Assembly: GCA_002730485.1 (NCBI GenBank)
Contig: PCAH01000043.1
Span: 1 to 8,284 of the forward strand
Source of the DNA: Dehalococcoidia bacterium
Lineage (GTDB): Bacteria > Chloroflexota > Dehalococcoidia > UBA3495
DNA length: 8,284 bases
Direction: 5' to 3'
Within the stretch, counting starts at the first letter, position 1, and each line of letters begins with the position of its first letter. The position numbers and the translations under genes were made by a program. The notes under the pieces were generated by a model. It worked only from the letters and a program-made list of their open reading frames with translations. It ran no database searches and was not told the DNA's origin. This document shows positions 1-6,115 of the stretch, in pieces.

Positions 1-854
1 ACAAGCAGTGCCGTCTCCCGGTAGGTGACCGCGCCCCAGTTCTCCATGGCACCAGCGGCGAAGTCGGGGATGGCAATGTGGTCCAGCTTGGCCAGGGGAT
101 ACGGGATGCCGAAGTACTCGTTGAAATAGCCCAGCAGTTTTACAGATGTGTCCAGGGCAAATGTGGCCTGGTTTTCTTTGCCTGGGGTGGTCCAGACACC
201 GACCCTGGTGCCGCCTTCAGCTCTCTGGTCTATCGATACCAGGTTGCCAACTACGAAGGCCAGCAGGTATGTGGACATGATTGGAGTCTCGGCAAACCGA
301 ATCGACTTTAAGCCGGGGCCAGGCACCGCTTCCTCAACCGCTGGGGTGTTGGAGATAGCTTCGTATTCATCGGCGAAGACTAGCGTCACTTCAAAGGTGG
401 CCTTCTTGGCCGGTTCGTCCCAACAGGGGAAGGCGCGACGGGCGTCGGTGGGCTCAAACTGGGTAGTGGCCAGATAACGTGTCTCACCGTCCTGGGAGGT
501 GTATTCAGACCGGTAGAAGCCCATCAGTTTGTCGTTCAGTTCACCGCTGAATACCATCTCCAATCGGCCGTCACCCGGCTGGATGGTCTCTCCGAAGTCT
601 AGGGTCGCGGTCTCTGCTTCCTTGTCGATGGTGATCTTCGGGTTGGACAGCGTGACGCCGTTGGCATGAAGGGTGGCAACGCTGATCTCAAGATCAATGG
701 TGTTCAGCACGATGGAGGTGGTAGCCTCCAATATCTGAAGATCCACGCTCTGCTCTCCGCTGAACGTGAAAGTCGTAAGGTCGGGTTGGAGCTTGATGCG
801 GTACTTGCTGGGTCGGGCTGTCTCGGGCAGAACCACCGCTTCGGATGCGGGCAT
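1..854 (-). CDS. M1-family zinc aminopeptidase, N-terminal part (cut by window edge)
   Basis: I translated this on the minus strand from the ATG at 854-852; it stays open for 284 codons to the window edge. It begins MPASEAVVLPETARPSKYRI and shows the M1 (gluzincin) aminopeptidase N-terminal beta-domain. The family block TQFEPTDARRAFPCWDEPA lies in the middle, followed by KATFEVTL. The substrate-amino-terminus-binding GAMEN motif is at residues 268-272, followed by WGAVTYRE. The zinc-binding HEXXH and the downstream Glu would lie beyond the left edge, so catalytic integrity cannot be judged. Members remove N-terminal residues from peptides, usually in the cytoplasm, and no signal peptide is visible here. 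The start is supported by GGGAGGAAG about six bases upstream. The gene is transcribed away from leuC. Family assignment is firm; the subtype (PepN, Ape2 or tricorn-factor-like) is not determined. Confidence 0.93.
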   Translation of the reverse strand, partial: MPASEAVVLPETARPSKYRIKLQPDLTTFTFSGEQSVDLQILEATTSIVLNTIDLEISVATLHANGVTLSNPKITIDKEAETATLDFGETIQPGDGRLEMVFSGELNDKLMGFYRSEYTSQDGETRYLATTQFEPTDARRAFPCWDEPAKKATFEVTLVFADEYEAISNTPAVEEAVPGPGLKSIRFAETPIMSTYLLAFVVGNLVSIDQRAEGGTRVGVWTTPGKENQATFALDTSVKLLGYFNEYFGIPYPLAKLDHIAIPDFAAGAMENWGAVTYRETALL

Positions 855-884
855 GGCTATCTTCCTCCCTGGGTTTTGTGCTGG

Positions 885-913
885 ATTATCTTGGGGTTAG
901 GTTTTGGAGTTAA
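885..913 (-). promoter_or_regulatory. Candidate sigma70-type promoter for the aminopeptidase gene
   Basis: Read on the minus strand, TTAACT (913-908, 4/6 match to TTGACA) is followed after 17 bases by GATAAT (890-885, 5/6 match to TATAAT). This would give a 5' leader of roughly 25-30 bases before the ATG at 854, with the ribosome-binding site inside it. The call rests on consensus matching only. Confidence 0.4.
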
Positions 914-1094
914 GTTCCGGCAGATTGGCGACGCAACCTATGGTAAAAGCTGGGGTAACTAGGCCGGTCTACTGGCCGATTCGGTGTGTCTAAGACAGCC
1001 TTTGACCCCACTGGTTAGGCGTAGCGCCAGTGTACCATTAACCCGCTGACGGCTCTACCCACGATCGGGGTGGTTACCCTCGAAAATAGGGGCA

Positions 1095-1122
1095 TGGCGA
1101 CCGACCCACTTGGTGCTATAAT
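1095..1122 (+). promoter_or_regulatory. Candidate promoter for leuCD
   Basis: A perfect TATAAT lies at 1117-1122. A weak -35 candidate, TGGCGA (3/6 match), is at 1095-1100 with a 16-base spacer. Transcription would begin near 1129 and leave a leader of about 90 bases before leuC. The -10 box is convincing and the -35 is not, so an activator or an extended element could be involved. Confidence 0.5.
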
Positions 1123-1127
1123 ACGTT

Positions 1128-1164
1128 CCGGTTTTTGTCACCCAGTTTAGGCGTGAAAAACGGG
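1128..1164 (+). promoter_or_regulatory. Inverted repeat in the leuC leader
   Basis: CCGGTTTTT (1128-1136) pairs with AAAAACGGG (1156-1164), giving eight base pairs with one G-G mismatch and a 19-base loop. It falls at the predicted start of the leuC leader. There is no T-run after it, so it is not an ordinary intrinsic terminator. It could influence mRNA stability or regulation, or be fortuitous. Confidence 0.3.
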
Positions 1165-1188
1165 CCATCATCGGTAAAATCCGGTAGC

Positions 1189-1198
1189 TCGAATTCGA
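1189..1198. promoter_or_regulatory. Ten-base palindrome upstream of leuC
   Basis: TCGAATTCGA is a perfect palindrome ending 18 bases before the leuC ATG. A dimeric regulator site is possible, but the motif is short and only one copy was seen in this region. Confidence 0.2.
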
Positions 1199-1216
1199 TT
1201 TATAAGGAATACCTAA

Positions 1217-2617
1217 ATGCCTCCCAAGACAATGTTCGAGAAAATCTGGGACGACCACTTGGTTGCTGAAGAACCCGGCGAGTCGCCGATCATCTACATC
1301 GACCTGCACCTCGTCCACGAAGTTACTTCCCCCCAGGCCTTTGACGGTCTTAGGGATGCTGGCCGAAAGGTCAGGCGATTGGACCTGACCGTCGCCACCG
1401 CCGACCACAATACCCCAACCTGGGACCTGTCACTACCGGTGACCGACGAAATCTCCAAGAAACAGTTGGACGCCCTCGACCGCAACTGCGCTGAGTTCGG
1501 AGTAACCCTGTACGACCGGTTCAGCCCTCTACAGGGGATCGTCCACGTCATCGGACCGGACCTTGGATACACCCAACCCGGAAAGACCGTGGTCTGCGGT
1601 GACAGCCATACCTCCACCCACGGAGCCCTGGGTGCCTTCGCCATCGGTATCGGAACCTCAGAAGTTGAACACGTACTGGCCACCCAGACCCTGCGCTCTT
1701 TCAAGCCCGACACCATGGAAGTCAGGGTCAACGGGGAACTGCCAAAGGGCGTAACAGCCAAAGACATCATCCTGGCCATCATCGGCAAGATCGGCGTCTA
1801 CGGTGGCGTGGGTCATGTAATCGAATACACCGGTGAAGCCATCAGGAACCTGTCCATGGACGGGCGTATGACCGTCTGCAACATGAGCATCGAAGCCGGT
1901 GCGCGGGCAGGCATGATCGCTCCTGACCAGACTACCTTCGATTACCTGAAGGGACGCCAGTTCGCGCCCCAGGGGGCCGATTTTGACGCCGCAGTCGAGC
2001 GGTGGAAGGCCCTGGCGACCGACCCAGGTGCCAAGTACGACCAGGTGGTGGAACTCAACGCCGCCGACATCGAACCCCACGTAACCTGGGGCACCACCCC
2101 CGGCATGGTGGCACCGATCTCCGGCAAGATTCCCGACCCCGCAGATGCCGAGGATGAGAACACCAAGGACGCCCTGACCCGCGCCCTTCAGTACATGGAC
2201 CTCAAAGCCGGCATGGCCATCCAGGACATCAAGCTCGACCGGATCTTCATCGGCGCTTGTACCAACTCGCGTTTGGAAGATATTCGCGCCGCCGCTGAGG
2301 TGGTCAAGGGCAAGAAGGTCCATGATGACGTCTACGCCATGTTGGTCCCCGGTTCGGCCAAGATCAAGAAAGAAGCCGAGGACGAAGGCCTGGACAAGAT
2401 CCTGATCGAAGCGGGAGTCGACTGGCGGGTCGCCGGCTGCTCCATGTGTCTCGGCATGAACCCGGACATTCTGAAGCCGGGTGAGCGCTGCGCCTCAACC
2501 TCCAACCGTAACTTTGAGGGACGGCAGGGCAAGGGCGGACGCACCCATCTGGTCAGCCCAGCCATGGCCGCAGCTGCAGCCATCGCGGGACACTTCGTTG
2601 ACGTAAGAGACCTTTAG
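1217..2617 (+). CDS. leuC: 3-isopropylmalate dehydratase large subunit
   Basis: LeuC, 466 residues, the same length as the E. coli protein. It is the catalytic [4Fe-4S] subunit that, with LeuD, converts 2-isopropylmalate to 3-isopropylmalate in leucine biosynthesis in the cytoplasm. Aconitase-superfamily signatures are intact: [12 protein letters not shown] near residues 57-68, the [11 protein letters not shown] block near 131-141, and the GACTNSR cluster ligand at Cys348. The other two ligands are Cys408 and Cys411 in GCSMCLGMN. The C-terminal segment [19 protein letters not shown] is the usual LeuC signature. The ATG at 1217 is preceded by AAGGA (1204-1208) with an eight-base gap. leuD follows after 30 bases, so the two are almost certainly co-transcribed. 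No leuA or leuB is present in the window. The neighbouring leuD, with its SREHAPWAL motif, argues for isopropylmalate rather than aconitate or homoaconitate. Confidence 0.97.
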   Translation: MPPKTMFEKIWDDHLVAEEPGESPIIYIDLHLVHEVTSPQAFDGLRDAGRKVRRLDLTVATADHNTPTWDLSLPVTDEISKKQLDALDRNCAEFGVTLYDRFSPLQGIVHVIGPDLGYTQPGKTVVCGDSHTSTHGALGAFAIGIGTSEVEHVLATQTLRSFKPDTMEVRVNGELPKGVTAKDIILAIIGKIGVYGGVGHVIEYTGEAIRNLSMDGRMTVCNMSIEAGARAGMIAPDQTTFDYLKGRQFAPQGADFDAAVERWKALATDPGAKYDQVVELNAADIEPHVTWGTTPGMVAPISGKIPDPADAEDENTKDALTRALQYMDLKAGMAIQDIKLDRIFIGACTNSRLEDIRAAAEVVKGKKVHDDVYAMLVPGSAKIKKEAEDEGLDKILIEAGVDWRVAGCSMCLGMNPDILKPGERCASTSNRNFEGRQGKGGRTHLVSPAMAAAAAIAGHFVDVRDL

Positions 2618-2634
2618 ACCCACAGGAATAACCT

Positions 2635-2640
2635 AGGGAG
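2635..2640 (+). promoter_or_regulatory. Ribosome-binding site of leuD
   Basis: AGGGAG lies seven bases before the leuD ATG in the 30-base leuC-leuD gap and fixes the leuD start at 2648. Confidence 0.8.
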
Positions 2641-2647
2641 ATAAACC

Positions 2648-3241
2648 ATGGACGCATTTACGAAATTAACCGGCGTGGTCGCACCCATCGACCGCGTCAA
2701 CATCGATACCGACCAGATCATTCCGGCGGTATATCTCAAAAGCATCGAGCGCAGCGGGTTCCAGGACGCGCTGTTCTCGTCGTGGCGGTACAACGCCGAC
2801 GGCTCCGACAACCCCGACTTCATCCTAAATAAAGAAGGCTACCGGAACGCCAACGTCCTGGTCGCCGGACCCAACTTCGGCTGCGGTTCTTCCAGAGAGC
2901 ACGCTCCCTGGGCGCTCCGCGACTATGGGATCAAGTGCATCATCTCCACCAGCTTTGCTGACATCTTCTATAACAACTGCTTCAAGAATGGTGTGCTGCC
3001 TCTGGTGCTCCCTCCGGAGCAGGTGCGGGAGATCATGGATAAGGCCGAAAGCTACCCGGGCATCGAACTGACCGTGGACCTGGTCGGTCAGCGGGTCTGG
3101 GACGAGAGCGAGGAAATCTCCATCTCGTTCGAGATTGACGCCGCTCGCAAAGACGCCCTGGTGAACGGCCTAGACGACATAGGCCTAACCCTTCGCATGT
3201 CCAACGACATAGAAGACTACGAGGCCAAACACAACCTATAA
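2648..3241 (+). CDS. leuD: 3-isopropylmalate dehydratase small subunit
   Basis: LeuD, 197 residues, close to the E. coli length of 201. It is the swivel-domain partner of LeuC and closes over the iron-sulfur site during isomerisation of isopropylmalate. Visible family signatures are GVVAPIDRVNIDTDQIIPAV near the N-terminus, the GPNFGCGSSREHAPWAL block at about residues 74-90 that supplies substrate-binding Ser and Arg, and SFADIFYNNCFKNGVLP after it. The start codon has AGGGAG seven bases upstream. The gene is the last of the plus-strand pair. Its TAA stop is followed directly by a small hairpin and then by a strong convergent terminator. Nothing is missing or truncated. Confidence 0.97.
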   Translation: MDAFTKLTGVVAPIDRVNIDTDQIIPAVYLKSIERSGFQDALFSSWRYNADGSDNPDFILNKEGYRNANVLVAGPNFGCGSSREHAPWALRDYGIKCIISTSFADIFYNNCFKNGVLPLVLPPEQVREIMDKAESYPGIELTVDLVGQRVWDESEEISISFEIDAARKDALVNGLDDIGLTLRMSNDIEDYEAKHNL

Positions 3242-3256
3242 CGAGGCTGAGCCTCG
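3242..3256. repeat. Small hairpin directly after leuD stop
   Basis: CGAGGC (3242-3247) and GCCTCG (3251-3256) form a perfect six-base-pair stem with a three-base loop, starting at the first base after the leuD stop. No T-run follows, so it is more likely a stabilising 3' hairpin than the main terminator. Confidence 0.45.
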
Positions 3257-3303
3257 ACCCAAATACCTGCCGGTGGCGGGGTTGTTCTCCATACCGAGCC
3301 TAC

Positions 3304-3394
3304 TGTCATTCTGAGGCGTCAGCCGAAGAATCTCGTAGCCGGTGGGACAACATAGTGGTGAGCAAAGAGACCCTTCGCTTCACTCAGGGTGACA
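3304..3394. repeat. 91-bp imperfect inverted-repeat element (dispersed-repeat type)
   Basis: The left arm (3304-3334) starts TGTCATTCTGAG and ends GAAGAATCTC. The right arm (3367-3394) starts GAGACCCTTCGCTT and ends CTCAGGGTGACA. Reverse-complementing the right arm matches the left arm at TGTCA, CTGAG, GC, GAAG and TCTC, with paired TT/CC and AA/GG differences and a three-base indel. The arms enclose a 32-base spacer. From memory, closely similar TGTCATTCTGAG...GAAGAATCTC repeats occur in many copies in intergenic regions of environmental bacterial genomes, Chloroflexota included; no search was made here. It contains no open reading frame, so any mobility would have to be supplied in trans. 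Confidence 0.7.
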
Positions 3395-3441
3395 GCCGTT
3401 GAGTCAGTCTTTCGGGTACCGGTTAGATTACGGAGAATAAC

Positions 3442-3488
3442 AAAATCCCCCAAGAGTTCCCTTCCATAAAGGGGGTTGGGGGATTTTT
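3442..3488. terminator. Bidirectional intrinsic terminator between leuD and the convergent CoA-transferase gene
   Basis: A perfect 12-base-pair outer stem pairs 3442-3453 (AAAATCCCCCAA) with 3476-3487 (TTGGGGGATTTT). An inner stem of five pairs (3459-3463 with 3469-3473) caps it with the loop CCATA. On the plus strand the stem runs into TTTTTCTTTT; on the minus strand it runs into TTTTGTTATT. It can therefore stop transcripts from both leuCD and the minus-strand cluster. Similar CCCCC...GGGGG hairpins recur as repeats in many environmental genomes, so this may also be a repeat copy. Confidence 0.85.
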
Positions 3489-3524
3489 CTTTTCAGGTAG
3501 ACCCTGTTACTTGTCGCCACCCGC

Positions 3525-4874
3525 TTACGCTGGAAACGTCCGCCTGACCTGTTCTTCAAAGTCGGTCTCGAAGCGCTGCATCCGGCCTTGGCGAATCTGC
3601 TCCTCCATCGGCGGGCGCTGCACCGAACGGGGCGTGGTGGGACCATAACCGATGATCCCTGATTCCTCCAGCGCTGCAATCTCCTCTGCGGTCTTTCCTA
3701 GCAGTTCTCCAAGGATCATAGAATTGTGTTCACCCATCAGCGGGGCAGCCATTCCCTTCACGGCCGGTGTTCTTGACAGCTTCCAAGGCCTGCCGGCGTA
3801 GGGCAGCGGCGGGATACCCGTGCTCTCGTGGTGAGATACCACTTCATAGAAGTTTCTTTCCACCAGGTGTGGGTCAAAGAGCAGGTCCTGGCTGTCCATG
3901 ACCACCCCGGCGGCGACGCTTTCACCCTGCAACGCGGTCATCAACTCATGGGCGTCCCATGAACTGGTGACAGGGCCAATCAACGAATCTAATTCATCAC
4001 GATTCTGCCAGCGACTGAGGGAGTCCTCGAACCTGGAATCGGCCGACCAGCCATCTTGTCCCAAGACCCGACAGAGGGATTGCCATTCCTCGTCCGTGGC
4101 AACGGCGATGGTGATCCAACGGTCGTCGCCCTGGCACTGGTAGCAGCCGTGGGGCGACATAACAGTGTCCTGGTTGCCCATGCGCGGCCCGGTGCGTCCG
4201 TTGGCCGAATAATCCATGAGTATCTCGGGTATGGTGGCGCTGGTGGCCTGGGTCTGGGAGATGTCTACAAACTGGCCTTCTCCGGTGCGCAAGCGGTGCA
4301 TCAAGGCCGTCATCACGGCAAAGACCGTGTGTTCACCGGATGTGTAGTCGGTATAGGGAATCTCCGACATCACCGGAGCGTCGCTTCCGGCATAACCCGT
4401 CTGGTAGGCCAGCCCCGCCGCACCTTCCGTGGCGGGTCCGGTGGCTCCGTAATTGGCCCAGGGGCCGTAGAACCCGTAGCCGGTGGAAGACACCATGATG
4501 ATGTCTGGTTTTATCTTCTTGATATCCTCATATTCCAACTCAAAGTTCTTGATCACCCGGGGGGTGAAATTCTCCGAGAAGACATCCGCAACCCCGATCA
4601 ACTCTCTGAGGATGCCTGTGCCCTCTGGCTTGCTCAGGTCTAGTGTGACGCCAAGTTTGTTGCGGTTCTGCTCGTAGAAATTGGCGCCCTTGTTCCAGAA
4701 CTCACCGGAGATGTCATTCTTGTAGACCGAGTCGCTGCGGTAGCTCTCCAGTCGTCCGGTGGACTCCAGGCGAATCACCTGAGCCCCCATATCGGCCAGC
4801 ATCTTCATGGAAAACGGGATCGCGATGAGCTGCCCCATCTCTATTATTCGGACGCCCTCTAGTGGACCTGGCAT
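3525..4874 (-). CDS. CaiB/BaiF family III CoA-transferase with intact catalytic Asp
   Basis: A 449-residue member of the formyl-CoA transferase/CaiB/BaiF family, which moves CoA between carboxylic acids through an aspartyl-CoA thioester. The N-terminal Rossmann part is recognisable (GVRIIEMGQ..., LADMGAQVIRLE at 26-37, NRNKLGVTLDL at 70-80). The catalytic Asp is Asp176 in PYTDYTSG, 21 residues before TGEGQ (197-201), the same register as Asp169 of formyl-CoA transferase from memory of that family. The C-terminal part PYAGRPWKLSRTP...LGEHN-like at about 359-384 is also typical. Residues from about 411 to 449 form a charged tail beyond the usual end. It lies 17 bases after the upstream CoA-transferase gene, with GGAGAA (4890-4885) ten bases before the ATG, and is the last gene before the terminator. 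The acid and CoA donor cannot be read from sequence. Confidence 0.92.
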   Translation of the reverse strand: MPGPLEGVRIIEMGQLIAIPFSMKMLADMGAQVIRLESTGRLESYRSDSVYKNDISGEFWNKGANFYEQNRNKLGVTLDLSKPEGTGILRELIGVADVFSENFTPRVIKNFELEYEDIKKIKPDIIMVSSTGYGFYGPWANYGATGPATEGAAGLAYQTGYAGSDAPVMSEIPYTDYTSGEHTVFAVMTALMHRLRTGEGQFVDISQTQATSATIPEILMDYSANGRTGPRMGNQDTVMSPHGCYQCQGDDRWITIAVATDEEWQSLCRVLGQDGWSADSRFEDSLSRWQNRDELDSLIGPVTSSWDAHELMTALQGESVAAGVVMDSQDLLFDPHLVERNFYEVVSHHESTGIPPLPYAGRPWKLSRTPAVKGMAAPLMGEHNSMILGELLGKTAEEIAALEESGIIGYGPTTPRSVQRPPMEEQIRQGRMQRFETDFEEQVRRTFPA

Positions 4875-4891
4875 GTGTTAGCAGTTCTCCA

Positions 4892-6091
4892 TTAAATGAT
4901 CGCGTTCGCGCGCATCTGGGCCAGGTCTTCCGATGTGTGACCCAGCCTTTGGCCAATGACTTCTTGGTTGTGCTGGCCCAGTGTCGGGGCGGGACTTCGG
5001 GCCTCCCAAGGTGTGCCGCTCATCTCGAAAGGAGCGCCCGGGTACTTCAGTGTTCCGAGTACCGGGTGGTCGATATCGACGAAGAAGTTTCGGGCCTCAA
5101 ACTGAGGGTCGGCCATGACCTCTTCGGGAGATTGGACCACGCCAAAGATGAACCGCTTTTCGTGGGCGGCGTAGAACCGCTCGTACTTGTTCTGTTTGAT
5201 GAAATAGTCGTCTAATATCTGGCCCAATTCTTCGGCGTTGACCAGCCGCGCCGAAGGTGTGTTGAACTTGTCATCGCCCAGTTCCGGCACACCCATGAAA
5301 TCCACCATGACACCCCAATTCAGACCGGCGCCGATGCCGGGATTGGGAATGAGGTGGCCGTCGGAGCTGGCCCGGAGTCGGCTGAGGTCTCCGCTATGGT
5401 TCGGCTGCCTGCGCCGGACCGCGCCGGTATAGGTGAAGTTGTTGACCACGTCCCTGAGGCCAGTGGCAACGGCTTCCTGTATGGATATATCAACGTGCTG
5501 GCCTTCACCGGTGAGACGCTGGTGGTACATGGCCATCAGGGTGGCTGCGGCACCGTCGGTACCAGCCTTGAACTGGGCCTGATTGAAAGCGTGTTTCAGC
5601 GGTTCCCGGTCATAGCCGCCCGAGATGTACATCAGGCCGCCCATGGCATATTCGATGATGTCGGCGGCCTTGTAGTCACGGTAGGGGCCGGATTGGCCAA
5701 AGTTGGATATGGAGGTCAGGACGATACTGGGGTTTATCTGTTGAAGGGCTTCAAAATCCAGGCCCAGAGACGGCATGACCCTGGGAACGAAATTCTCCAC
5801 TACGACATCGGATTCGGCGATGAGGGACTTCAAAACGCTCATGCCCTTATCGGACTTGAGGTTCAGAGTGATGCTCTGCTTGTTGGTGTTCAAGTAGGCG
5901 AAGACCAGACTTTTCTCCGGGTCTATATCGTCGTTTAGAAACGGGCCAACGCGCCGGGTGGGGTCGCCGCCAGGCCGCTCGACCTTCAGAACCTCGGCTC
6001 CGAAGTCGGCCAGAAGCTTGGTGCAATATGGTCCGGAAATGTGGTGGGTGAGGTCCAGTACCTTCACCCCTTCTAGGGCACGTTCAGTCAA
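4892..6091 (-). CDS. CaiB/BaiF family CoA-transferase homologue with Gln at the catalytic Asp position
   Basis: A 399-residue, otherwise canonical family III CoA-transferase fold. It has GVKVLDLTHHISGPYCTKLL at the N-terminus, LADFGAEVLKVERPGGDP at 27-44, NTNKQSITLNL at 68-78, VVVENFVPRVM at 96-106, RLTGEGQHVDIS at 192-203, and a normal C-terminus with PGAPFEMSGTPW and LGQHN. The catalytic Asp should sit 21 residues before TGEGQ and four before the conserved Gly. That position is Gln173 (codon CAG, bases 5575-5573), in NQAQFKAG. The start is TTG at 6091-6089, supported by AGGAG seven bases upstream. The gap to the dehydrogenase-like gene is 24 bases and to the second transferase 17 bases. It may be the non-catalytic partner of a heteromeric transferase, or an enzyme with altered chemistry. 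Family membership is firm and activity is uncertain. Confidence 0.9.
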   Translation of the reverse strand: MTERALEGVKVLDLTHHISGPYCTKLLADFGAEVLKVERPGGDPTRRVGPFLNDDIDPEKSLVFAYLNTNKQSITLNLKSDKGMSVLKSLIAESDVVVENFVPRVMPSLGLDFEALQQINPSIVLTSISNFGQSGPYRDYKAADIIEYAMGGLMYISGGYDREPLKHAFNQAQFKAGTDGAAATLMAMYHQRLTGEGQHVDISIQEAVATGLRDVVNNFTYTGAVRRRQPNHSGDLSRLRASSDGHLIPNPGIGAGLNWGVMVDFMGVPELGDDKFNTPSARLVNAEELGQILDDYFIKQNKYERFYAAHEKRFIFGVVQSPEEVMADPQFEARNFFVDIDHPVLGTLKYPGAPFEMSGTPWEARSPAPTLGQHNQEVIGQRLGHTSEDLAQMRANAII

Positions 6092-6098
6092 GGAGATA

Positions 6099-6103
6099 CT
6101 CCT
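6099..6103 (-). promoter_or_regulatory. Ribosome-binding site deciding a TTG start
   Basis: On the minus strand AGGAG lies seven bases before TTG at 6091-6089. The TTG start gives the expected family N-terminus, MTERALEGVKVLDL. The site lies within GGAG-TATC-type symmetry (6092-6102), a short stem that might partly hide it. Confidence 0.6.
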
Positions 6104-6115
6104 AAATATTCGGGG

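Larger units (their letters stand above)
855..1216. other. Divergent intergenic region between aminopeptidase gene and leuC
   Basis: These 362 bases hold no convincing gene. On the minus side are the ribosome-binding site and a candidate promoter for the aminopeptidase. On the plus side are a candidate promoter, a leader of about 90 bases and the ribosome-binding site of leuC. In the middle are two small inverted repeats. One has arms at 962-968 and 971-977 with only a two-base loop. The other has CACTGG at 1009-1014 matched by CCAGTG at 1027-1032. They could be protein-binding sites or chance. No T-box signature, tRNA-like sequence or leucine-rich leader peptide was found. Confidence 0.6.

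Noticed and set aside
78..477. Two overlapping plus-strand open frames in the first 500 bases
   Set aside because: The minus strand encodes an uninterrupted M1 aminopeptidase through the GAMEN motif, so these are shadows.
1187..1200. GAATTCGATT resembles a cloning-vector junction
   Set aside because: The flanking bases do not continue as vector, and the promoter and ribosome-binding site read smoothly into leuC, so coincidence is more likely.
1153..1216. Possible GTG-started leader peptide before leuC
   Set aside because: It has no run of leucine codons and no good ribosome-binding site, and its frame runs on into leuC without a stop near the start.
1658..2323. Long minus-strand open frame antisense to leuC
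   Set aside because: It lies wholly inside leuC, has low-complexity G/V/D-rich sequence with no family motifs, and is explained by codon bias of the real gene.
3428..3679. Minus-strand open frame of 83 codons crossing the terminator
   Set aside because: It overlaps the end of the CoA-transferase gene in another frame and runs through the hairpin; it has no motifs or ribosome-binding site of note.
5354..5938. Plus-strand open frame of 194 codons antisense to the TTG-start CoA-transferase gene
   Set aside because: It is completely overlapped by a gene with strong family motifs, and its translation resembles no protein family.
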